Assembly: GCA_937967465.1 (NCBI GenBank)
Contig: CALBSW010000046.1
Span: forward strand, 1-58,493
Length of the DNA stretch: 58,493 nt
Direction: 5' to 3'
Origin: an uncultured Flavobacteriales bacterium
Lineage (GTDB): Bacteria; Bacteroidota; Bacteroidia; Flavobacteriales_D; Sanyastnellaceae
In this document: piece after piece, positions 52,642 through 58,493 of the stretch
Numbering within the stretch: position 1 is the stretch's first letter
Layout: every line of letters starts with the position of its first letter
The notes under the pieces: generated by a model
Told to the model about the DNA's origin: nothing
Seen by the model: the letters and a program-made list of their open reading frames with translations, nothing else
The model's database searches: none
Made by a program: the position numbers and the translations under genes

Positions 52642-53769
52642 GTGGCTCACGACCCTTCCGTCCCTCCGCCCCCGCCTCTTGGCGATGACCGTCCCTTGGC
52701 GGGCTTGCAGGTGGTGGAACTGGCCACCGTACTGGCTGGCCCCTTGGTGGGCACCTTCCTGTCTGAATTGGGTGCCGAAGTCACCAAGGTGGAACCCCCC
52801 GTGCGCGGCGACATCACACGGCACTGGCGCAGCCGTGGCGAATCTGCGGAGGGCCCCAGCGCCTACTTCGTGGCTGCCAATGGGCCCAAGCGCCATGTCC
52901 ACCTCGACCTCAAATCCGATGGTGGCCAGGCAGAATTGCACCGCTTGCTGACCGAGGCGGACATTCTCCTCCAAAACGCCAAACCCGATTCCCTCGAGCG
53001 CCTGGGGCTCTCACCGGATCGGCTGGCTGCCTTGTACCCACGCCTGATTCACGTTCACCTCAAAGGATTCTTGAGTGAGCCCGAGCGCGGCGGCTATGAC
53101 ATGGCCGTGCAGGCGGAGACTGGATTCATGTCCATGAACGGGGAGCCCGATGGCGAACCGATGCGCATGCCTGTGGCCATGATGGACATTCTCGCCGCCC
53201 ACCAAATGCGTTCCGGCCTGCTGTTGGCCCTGTATGAACGGGAGACTTCCGGACAAGGGGCCTACGTGGAGACGTGGCTGGACGCCAGTGGATTCAGCGC
53301 CTTGGCGAACCGCGCCACCGAACACCTCGTGGCCGGTCAGACCCCAGTGGCACTGGGCGCCATTCACCCGCAAATCGCGCCCTATGGGGAGTCCTTTGTG
53401 TGTGCTTGCGGCACCCGCATTGTCATGGCCGTGGGGAGTGACAGCCAGTTTGCGGCATTGTGCCAGGAGCTCGGGCATCCCGAGTGGGCCGAAGACAGCC
53501 GCTTTGCCAACAATCCCGCCAGGGTATCCAATCGAAGGGTGTTGGGAGACCAATTGGGCCGCGCCCTGTCCCAGCGCACCGCGGATGAATGGCTTCGCCG
53601 TGCTGAAGTCCTCGGCATCCCCATGGGCCGTGTGCGGTCGGTGCCCGACGCATTGAACACCCCCACCGGACGGGCCATGACCGCATCTTTTGATGTGGAG
53701 GGACACCCTGTGCAACAGGTGCGACAGGTGGCGTTCCGGATTCACCGCAACGGCAACCGCACCACGTAG
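52642..53769 (+). CDS. CaiB/BaiF-type (class III) CoA transferase
   Basis: This 375-residue enzyme has the class III CoA-transferase features: a Pro-rich start, PLAGLQVVELATVLAGPLVGTFLSELGAEVTKVEPP, HVHLDLKSDGGQAELHRLL, and GGYDMAVQAETGFMSMNG with the catalytic Asp near residue 153. It swaps CoA between acids; the acid is not indicated. The start is GTG, 4 nt after a box; no Shine-Dalgarno. The 3' end overlaps the convergent mltD by 28 bp. Confidence 0.9.
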   Translation: MAHDPSVPPPPPLGDDRPLAGLQVVELATVLAGPLVGTFLSELGAEVTKVEPPVRGDITRHWRSRGESAEGPSAYFVAANGPKRHVHLDLKSDGGQAELHRLLTEADILLQNAKPDSLERLGLSPDRLAALYPRLIHVHLKGFLSEPERGGYDMAVQAETGFMSMNGEPDGEPMRMPVAMMDILAAHQMRSGLLLALYERETSGQGAYVETWLDASGFSALANRATEHLVAGQTPVALGAIHPQIAPYGESFVCACGTRIVMAVGSDSQFAALCQELGHPEWAEDSRFANNPARVSNRRVLGDQLGRALSQRTADEWLRRAEVLGIPMGRVRSVPDALNTPTGRAMTASFDVEGHPVQQVRQVAFRIHRNGNRTT

Positions 53770-54665
53770 TATTGATCTTCCCGGATCGGAAGTCGGCGCG
53801 ACCGAAGCCAAGGATTGAGCGTCTTCAAGGCATTGTAGCTCACCCCAGCCTCCTTGGCGAATGCCGTCAAGTCCTCGACACTGTCGACCAGAATCGTATC
53901 ACGGGTCTCCAGTGGGGCATACCAATCCTCCGCCATCAAGTGGAAACCATGCTGCTCAGGGGACTCCATGACTTGCTTGGTGGCGTACAACCGATAGACG
54001 TAGCGTGCGGTCTCCGCATTGAGCATCAGGTCCCAATACGCCTCGCCCTGCTGCTCCTCCAAGCGCCGACTGACACCGGCCATGCCCATGTTGTAGCTGG
54101 CCGCAGCGAGCAGCCAATCTCCATAACGGTCATAGGCCTCCCGGAGATAGGCACACGCGGCTCGGGTGGCTTTTTCCACGTGATACCGCTCATCCACATC
54201 GCGGTCCACGCGCAACCCAAATTCCTCCGCCGCAGGCTCCATGAACTGCCAAAAACCGCGCGCATCTGACGGAGACACGGCGTTGGCCAGACCGGACTCG
54301 ATCACGGAGAGGTATTTGAAATCCACCGGAATCCCCGAATCCACCAGGATCGGTTCGATCATGGGGAACCAACGGCCGGACCGCTTGAGGGTCAACAAAC
54401 TGCTGCTGTGCCGGAACGTGCCGATGAGGAGCTCCTTCTCCATGCGCTCCCGAACCCCTACCCGTTCGAGGGGAAGGGGGGTTCCCGCAAACTCCAATCC
54501 AGCCTGGATGCGGGGCGGTGTCACCTGCTGGGGAATCGAATCTGGACGCATGCTGGAAGACCCACCAACACGGTCCGCAGCAGGGTCTCCTGCCTGGGTG
54601 GCAAAAGCCAGCACGACCAGGCCGAGCGCCACAACACCGAGCGTCGAAAGCACACTGCGCCTCAT
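53742..54665 (-). CDS. mltD: Membrane-bound lytic transglycosylase (MltD-like, GH23 with LysM)
   Basis: This 307-residue protein has an N-terminal hydrophobic signal (RSVLSTLGVVALGLVVLAFATQ), then a GH23 domain with FKYLSVIESGLANAVSPSDARGFWQFM (catalytic Glu near residue 123) and ASYNMGMAGVSRRLEEQQGEAYWDL, and one LysM-like tail (VEDLTAFAKEAGVSYNALKTLNPWL). It cuts peptidoglycan glycan strands, leaving anhydro ends. The ATG overlaps the rfbC stop by 4 bp (ATGA); the two genes and the polysaccharide-export gene are one unit. Confidence 0.88.
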   Translation of the reverse strand: MRRSVLSTLGVVALGLVVLAFATQAGDPAADRVGGSSSMRPDSIPQQVTPPRIQAGLEFAGTPLPLERVGVRERMEKELLIGTFRHSSSLLTLKRSGRWFPMIEPILVDSGIPVDFKYLSVIESGLANAVSPSDARGFWQFMEPAAEEFGLRVDRDVDERYHVEKATRAACAYLREAYDRYGDWLLAAASYNMGMAGVSRRLEEQQGEAYWDLMLNAETARYVYRLYATKQVMESPEQHGFHLMAEDWYAPLETRDTILVDSVEDLTAFAKEAGVSYNALKTLNPWLRSRRLPIREDQYYVVRLPLR

Positions 54666-55222
54666 GAGAACGGGGTTTCGAAGGATGCGAAGGCGCCCGC
54701 ACGCTCGTCCTTCGGGGAGAGCAATGGAGATGAGGTTCCCCAGTCGATGGCCAAGTCGGGATCGTCCCACCGCAATGCGCGCTCGTGTTCCGGACTGTAC
54801 ACCTCGGTGCACTTGTAACAGAAAATGGTGTCGGGCTCCAAGGTCAAAAAGCCATGCGCGAATCCGGGTGGCACCCAGAATTGCCAGCGGTTGTCTCCGC
54901 TGAGTTCGACGATTTGGTGATGCCCGTAGGTGGGACTGCCCTTCCGCAAATCCACCGCCACATCGAGCGCCGCGCCTCGGACCACGCGCACCAACTTGCC
55001 CTGCGCCCGATCGGGAACCTGGAAATGCAATCCGCGCAACACCCCAGCGCCCGAGACGGACTCATTGTCTTGCACGAACGTCACCGGGCCGCCGATGGCC
55101 GCCTCGAAATGGGCAGAACGCCAAGTCTCTGAAAAATGCCCCCGATCATCACCGAATTGGCGGGGCCGAAGCATGACGGGACCGTCCATCGGCCCGGTCT
55201 GAATTTCCAATGGATGGTCCAT
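54662..55222 (-). CDS. rfbC: dTDP-4-dehydrorhamnose 3,5-epimerase
   Basis: RfbC inverts C3 and C5 of dTDP-4-keto-6-deoxyglucose, the third step of dTDP-rhamnose synthesis. The 186-residue cupin shows FVQDNESVSGAGVLRGLHFQ with the catalytic His, VRVVRGAALDVAVDLRKGSPTYG, and WVPPGFAHGFLTLEPDTIFCYKCTEVYSPEHER. The end has a longer tail than many. rfbA, rfbB and rfbD are not in the window. It follows the export gene by 3 bp and overlaps mltD by 4 bp. Confidence 0.95.
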   Translation of the reverse strand: MDHPLEIQTGPMDGPVMLRPRQFGDDRGHFSETWRSAHFEAAIGGPVTFVQDNESVSGAGVLRGLHFQVPDRAQGKLVRVVRGAALDVAVDLRKGSPTYGHHQIVELSGDNRWQFWVPPGFAHGFLTLEPDTIFCYKCTEVYSPEHERALRWDDPDLAIDWGTSSPLLSPKDERAGAFASFETPFS

Positions 55223-55225
55223 GGA

Positions 55226-56038
55226 TCAATTGTTGCCACCGACGATGCTCACCAAAGCAATGAAGGAGCTGATGGTCGTCAAGAGGGACAGAATGGGAGA
55301 CACATCGGCCAGGACTTCGCTTGCCAATTGTGGCAAGGGTTCGACATAAATGATGTCCCCTGCCTGCACCGTGGTGTTGGCGTATTTCAGGCCGTCAATT
55401 TTGGAGAGGTCGAACTGGTGAATGGTCTGTCCATTCTCCCCACGGCGGATCAATTTCACGTTGCGGGCATCGCCCCGTGCGCGGATGCCTCCGCTGAGCG
55501 CGAGGACTTCCAACAGACTGGTATTGGGGTTGGTCAGGGGAATGACGGAGGCCACGCCGGCCTCTCCCGGGAAGATCAGCACCCGTTGGTTGGTCACCTC
55601 AATCAAGGCCAGCGGATCGATGTAATTGGCGCTGTAGAGCGACTCCAATTTGGTTTCGGCTTCGTCGATGTTGAGTCCCATGAGCTCGACCGGCCCGAGC
55701 TCCGGAAGTTCCACTGTGCCATCCGGACGCACCTCGTAGACGAAGCCGCTGTTCCGATTCATGGCCTGCAGGTTGCCACCTTGTCCTCCATTGACACCGC
55801 CTGCCGTGGTCCCCGCCGTCATGGACAGCAGCCGCTCGCCCTTGTTGGAGTACAGCTGGAAGCTGATCAGGTCGTTGGGCGCAATGCGGTAGTTGACATC
55901 GCTGATGGGGTTGAACGGGTCAAATGCGAAGTCGGCGGGCGTGCGGAACATGATGTTGCGGTTGATGGTGCAACCGGTTCCAAGCACGACAATCAACACG
56001 GCCATCCAAGGCCAACTGTGGGACGCGATGCGGGGCAT
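55226..56038 (-). CDS. Polysaccharide export lipoprotein (Wza/BexD-like)
   Basis: This 270-residue lipoprotein has a lipobox (VVLGTGC, Cys near residue 23), the poly-export domain (YRIAPNDLISFQLYSN, VYEVRPDGTVELPELGPVELMGLNIDEAETKLESLYS), an SLBB-like region (VLIFPGEAGVASVIPLTNPNTSLLEVLALSGGI), and a C-terminal hydrophobic segment (LSLLTTISSFIALVSIVGG). It is the outer-membrane export subunit for surface polysaccharide. First gene of the unit with rfbC and mltD; the box TATTTTTG fits the consensus and lies 4 nt before the ATG. Confidence 0.9.
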   Translation of the reverse strand: MPRIASHSWPWMAVLIVVLGTGCTINRNIMFRTPADFAFDPFNPISDVNYRIAPNDLISFQLYSNKGERLLSMTAGTTAGGVNGGQGGNLQAMNRNSGFVYEVRPDGTVELPELGPVELMGLNIDEAETKLESLYSANYIDPLALIEVTNQRVLIFPGEAGVASVIPLTNPNTSLLEVLALSGGIRARGDARNVKLIRRGENGQTIHQFDLSKIDGLKYANTTVQAGDIIYVEPLPQLASEVLADVSPILSLLTTISSFIALVSIVGGNN

Positions 56039-56042
56039 GTTT

Positions 56043-56050
56043 CAAAAATA
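56043..56050 (-). promoter_or_regulatory. -7 box TATTTTTG of the polysaccharide export gene
   Basis: TATTTTTG on the minus strand fits TAnnTTTG exactly. AAAC separates it from the ATG at 56038 (4 nt). Confidence 0.55.
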
Positions 56051-56098
56051 GGGGGTGTCCTTTCCGAAGCAGGTGGTCGGGATTCAGGGTTGTCCAAG

Positions 56099-56106
56099 TA
56101 TTTTCG
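56099..56106 (+). promoter_or_regulatory. -7-like box TATTTTCG of the GNAT gene
   Basis: TATTTTCG, 4 nt (ACCA) before TTG at 56111 and 7 nt before ATG at 56114. Confidence 0.45.
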
Positions 56107-56113
56107 ACCATTG

Positions 56114-56650
56114 ATGTCCCTCCCATCCGACCTTCTTCAATCCGGCACCACCCGCTTGCGGGCCGTCCAGCGTGACGACGTGGACCGGATGGCCCAGTGG
56201 GAGAACGACCCGGCCCACTGGCAGGTCACGGGAACCGTGGCGCCGTACTCCCGACAAGCCCTGGAGGCACTGTGTGCCGGACATCAAGACCTCTACACCG
56301 CAGGCCAACTGCGCTGGGTCATTGAAGAGAAAGGCAGCCCGGTGGGTGCCTTGGACCTCTATGACTTTCGGGCGCGGGACCAACGGGCCGGCATCGGCAT
56401 CCTGGTCCAACCGGATGCGCGTGGCCAAGGTGTCGCCGGACGCGCCTTGACCATCGGGATTCGGCACGCGCAAGAAGCCCTGCTGCTCCATTCAGTTCAC
56501 GCCGAAGTCCATGCCGATCACACCGGCAGCCTGTCGCTCTTCCAAAGCGTGGGCTTTCAGGAAGTCGGTCGGTTTGCCGATTGGACCCGCACCAATGACG
56601 GCTGGAAAGACGTTGTTCTGTTGCAACGCCTGCTTTCTACCACCCCATGA
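56114..56650 (+). CDS. GNAT-family N-acetyltransferase
   Basis: This 178-residue protein has the GNAT pattern TTRLRAVQRDDVDRMAQWENDPAHWQVTG, VGALDLYDF, RAGIGILVQPDARGQGVAGRAL (the acetyl-CoA loop with Arg-Gly-Gln-Gly) and HTGSLSLFQSVGFQEVGRF. It resembles ribosomal-protein or amino-sugar acetyltransferases such as SpeG/RimJ; the substrate is unknown. ATG at 56114 is used; an in-frame TTG at 56111 would put the start exactly 4 nt after a box. It overlaps mltG by 4 bp. Confidence 0.88.
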   Translation: MSLPSDLLQSGTTRLRAVQRDDVDRMAQWENDPAHWQVTGTVAPYSRQALEALCAGHQDLYTAGQLRWVIEEKGSPVGALDLYDFRARDQRAGIGILVQPDARGQGVAGRALTIGIRHAQEALLLHSVHAEVHADHTGSLSLFQSVGFQEVGRFADWTRTNDGWKDVVLLQRLLSTTP

Positions 56651-57675
56651 GTCTTCAACGCGCCTTTCTCTTGACCGCTGCGGCGGTGCTGGTCTCCGGT
56701 GTTGTGGGCTTTGTCGGCCGGACCGCACTGGGGCCCAATACGGTGGCCCAGGAAGGCCGGCTCATCGTCGACCCGGGGCTGCCTGTGGACAGTGTCGTCG
56801 CTCAGTTGGACAGGGAAAATCGAATCAAACGCCCCGCTTCTCTCCGGCGCTACCTGTCTTGGCGCGGCTGGACCGAACCCGGCACGCTGAAAGGAGGACG
56901 CTACCTCATCCCCGACGGCCTCGACAACCGGTCTCTCGCCCGGCTGTTGATGTCGGGCTCCAAGGAGGCGGTCCGCGTCCGCTTCACAGGTGGGCGTTCC
57001 GTCGAGGACCTCGCAGACGCCGTGGCGACGCAGGTGGCCTTTGATGCAGAAGACCTCGTTCGCGCCTGTCAGGATCCTCTGCTGGCCGCTCGGTTGGGCA
57101 CGGATGTGGAGGCCCTGCGCACCCGCTTCATCCCCAACACCTACGAAGTGTGGTATGACCTGTCTCCCGCGGATTTCATCGGGCGCATGTCCGGCGAATG
57201 GAAGCGGTGGTGGACCACCGAACGCCAAGACAAGGCGAAGTCCATTGGCCTCACCCCGACCGAAGTGGGCATCCTCGCCTCCATTGTCAAGGCCGAGACC
57301 AGTAAAATGGACGAAGCCCCGACCGTCGCGGGACTCTACCTCAACCGCATCAACCGGGGCATGCGGTTGCAAGCCGACCCCACCCTCATCCATGCGCTTG
57401 GGGACCCCTCCATCCGCAGGGTGCTCAATGTGCACCGGGAGATTGACAGCCCCTACAACACCTATCGGCATGCCGGTCTGCCGCCCGGCCCCATCAATTT
57501 CCCCGAACCTGCCTATCTCGAAGCGGTCCTCGACGCCGAGAAACACGACTACATCTTCATGTGTGCCCGGGAAGACTTCAGTGGCTACCATGCCTTTGCC
57601 AAGACCAACCGGGAACACGAGCGAAATGCGCACCGCTACCGCAGGGCCCTCGATCAGCAGGGGGTGTACCGGTGA
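56647..57675 (+). CDS. mltG: Endolytic murein transglycosylase MltG
   Basis: MltG cuts nascent peptidoglycan strands in the periplasm, setting their length. The 342-residue product has one N-terminal membrane anchor (FLLTAAAVLVSGVVGFVG), a LysM-like domain (IVDPGLPVDSVVAQLDRENRI), and the YceG core: FIPNTYEVWYDLSPADFI, ILASIVKAETSKMDEAPTVAGLYLNRINRGMRLQADPTL with the catalytic Glu at residue 217, then SPYNTYRHAGLPPGPI. It starts in the GNAT stop (ATGA). The last 40 bases of the intergenic region carry the box for the next gene. Confidence 0.95.
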   Translation: MSLQRAFLLTAAAVLVSGVVGFVGRTALGPNTVAQEGRLIVDPGLPVDSVVAQLDRENRIKRPASLRRYLSWRGWTEPGTLKGGRYLIPDGLDNRSLARLLMSGSKEAVRVRFTGGRSVEDLADAVATQVAFDAEDLVRACQDPLLAARLGTDVEALRTRFIPNTYEVWYDLSPADFIGRMSGEWKRWWTTERQDKAKSIGLTPTEVGILASIVKAETSKMDEAPTVAGLYLNRINRGMRLQADPTLIHALGDPSIRRVLNVHREIDSPYNTYRHAGLPPGPINFPEPAYLEAVLDAEKHDYIFMCAREDFSGYHAFAKTNREHERNAHRYRRALDQQGVYR

Positions 57676-57700
57676 TCGAACACAACGGCCTGCTGCGGTG

Positions 57701-57708
57701 TAATTTTG
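57701..57708 (+). promoter_or_regulatory. -7 box TAATTTTG of the CBM9/DUF5916 gene
   Basis: TAATTTTG fits TAnnTTTG exactly, 7 nt (CCGGCCG) before the ATG at 57716. Confidence 0.5.
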
Positions 57709-57715
57709 CCGGCCG

Positions 57716-58493
57716 ATGACCCGTCAGACTCTCTCCTTTGTTGCGCAAAGCGCCGGGTTCATCCTGTTCGCCGCGTTGTGCTGCGCCCCCCAGAAAGCGG
57801 AAGCGCAGACCTGGCCGGAGGGGCTCCCCAGGAAGCCAGAAGCCGAGGCGATCCGCGTCGAATTCGGGTCCATTGAAATCGACGGCAAACTGGACGACGC
57901 CGGCTGGGAGGCCATCGCACCCGAAACCCAATTCCGGGAGTTGCGGCCCGTGCCCTTCGCGATGCCCAAGCAGCAAACGGAGGTCCGCTTCGCATACGAC
58001 GATCGGGCCCTCTACGTCGGTGCCCGCATGTGGGACTCGGCGCCAGACAGCATTCTTCATCAGCTGATCCAGAGGGACGGCGATGGCAACACGGACGTTT
58101 TTGGCATCTGGTTCAATTGCTTCGACGACGGCGTGAACGGCGTGCGCTTCTCGGTCACCCCGGACGGCGTCCAATCGGACGAACTCCTGTCCAACGACGA
58201 TGCCGACGGAAGCTGGAACGCCGTGTGGCAGGCGCAGTGTCGCATCGACGACCAAGGCTGGGTGGCGGAATTCGCCCTTCCGTGGTCGGTTTTCCGCTTC
58301 AACGACTCCGGCGACGCCCCCCAGAACTGGGGCATGAATTTTTACCGGTACATCCGCCGCTACCGGTCCGATTACGTCTGGCGGGCCATGGACCCCAATC
58401 AGGAAGGGCTCATGAACCAAGGCGGCCTGCTCACCGGCATCCAGGGCATCACCCCGCCTCCCCGATTCAGCCTGTACCCTTATGCCAGCGCGT
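57716..58493 (+). CDS. CBM9/DUF5916-type secreted protein, N-terminal part (3' end outside window)
   Basis: The frame is open from ATG at 57716 to the end of the window (259 codons) with no stop, so the gene continues beyond. It starts with a signal peptide (FVAQSAGFILFAALCCAPQKAEAQ). The following region is a carbohydrate-binding family 9-like domain (IEIDGKLDDAGWE, VRFAYDDRALYVGARMWD, TDVFGIWFNCFDDGVNGVRFSV, WVAEFALPWSVFRF) and then YVWRAMDPNQEG and ITPPPRFSLYPYA, which match DUF5916 proteins, in which an outer-membrane barrel usually follows. Function of that family unknown; the barrel is not in view. Confidence 0.85.
   Translation, partial: MTRQTLSFVAQSAGFILFAALCCAPQKAEAQTWPEGLPRKPEAEAIRVEFGSIEIDGKLDDAGWEAIAPETQFRELRPVPFAMPKQQTEVRFAYDDRALYVGARMWDSAPDSILHQLIQRDGDGNTDVFGIWFNCFDDGVNGVRFSVTPDGVQSDELLSNDDADGSWNAVWQAQCRIDDQGWVAEFALPWSVFRFNDSGDAPQNWGMNFYRYIRRYRSDYVWRAMDPNQEGLMNQGGLLTGIQGITPPPRFSLYPYASA

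Noticed and set aside
55136..56113. Long N-terminal extension of the GNAT gene
   Set aside because: It is antisense to the polysaccharide export gene; the GNAT fold starts at 56114.
1..58493. Search for tRNA, rRNA, CRISPR, IS elements, integrase and attachment sites
   Set aside because: I saw no T-loop-like tRNA pattern, repeat array, transposase or terminal inverted repeat. Scanning by eye can miss short RNAs; a covariance-model scan would settle it.
1..58493. Shine-Dalgarno (GGAGG-type) sites as evidence for start codons
   Set aside because: They are rare and not spaced consistently here. I used family N-termini, signal peptides, overlaps and the 4-nt boxes instead.

Overview
The window reads as a compact, high-GC stretch of a Bacteroidota chromosome, probably a marine relative of the Flavobacteriia; I cannot place it lower. 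The evidence is: secreted proteins ending in type IX secretion (T9SS) domains of the A and B kinds (23171-24847, 37498-38556); the bacillithiol genes bshA and bshC; a TonB receptor with a carboxypeptidase-regulatory N-terminus; a DUF1573 lipoprotein; almost no Shine-Dalgarno sequences; and promoter boxes of the Bacteroidota -7 type (TAnnTTTG and variants). I see no rRNA, tRNA, CRISPR array, insertion sequence or prophage gene. No gene-free stretch exceeds about 215 bp.

Layout. 1-16284: a truncated GH3/beta-lactamase enzyme, bshA, a small membrane protein, aroQ, an SLC12-like transporter, a secreted hydrolase/beta-helix fusion, a TPR protein, a DAO-type oxidoreductase, a barrel/SPOR protein and a COG2509 flavoprotein. 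16337-23161: a fused 2-oxoacid dehydrogenase E1, two small unknowns, a pRiA4b-ORF3-like protein, miaA and a mutS2 gene without an Smr domain. 23171-31414: a T9SS serine protease, a C-terminal processing protease, the DUF1573 lipoprotein, a pterin carbinolamine dehydratase, a sugar aminotransferase/phosphoglycosyl transferase pair, a SirB1-type protein and a rhomboid protease. 31415-37468: dnaN, a small secreted protein, a GT9 glycosyltransferase, dapD, ruvX, a HAD phosphatase and bshC. 37498-47978: a T9SS-B protein, an ECF sigma-factor operon, an ACMSD-like amidohydrolase, a solute-binding lipoprotein, a TonB receptor and an ABC exporter. 47988-58493: a choice-of-anchor-B protein, a TIGR01777 epimerase, a photolyase, a CoA transferase, a polysaccharide/cell-wall group (export lipoprotein, rfbC, mltD), a GNAT, mltG and a truncated CBM9/DUF5916 protein that runs off the window.

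The genes are mostly housekeeping and envelope functions: thiol redox buffering (bshA, bshC), lysine and peptidoglycan supply (dapD), peptidoglycan cutting (mltD, mltG), surface polysaccharide (DegT, PglC-like, GT9, rfbC, Wza-like) and secreted T9SS cargo. The most unusual signal is regulatory. In at least eleven genes a -7-like box sits exactly 4 nt before the start codon, with C just before it and a purine as its first base, which is what leaderless transcripts starting on the start codon would look like. At dapD/ruvX two such boxes overlap head to head inside a 22-bp intergenic region. At five junctions the TA of the box is part of the upstream gene's stop codon. Many convergent genes overlap or abut at their 3' ends.
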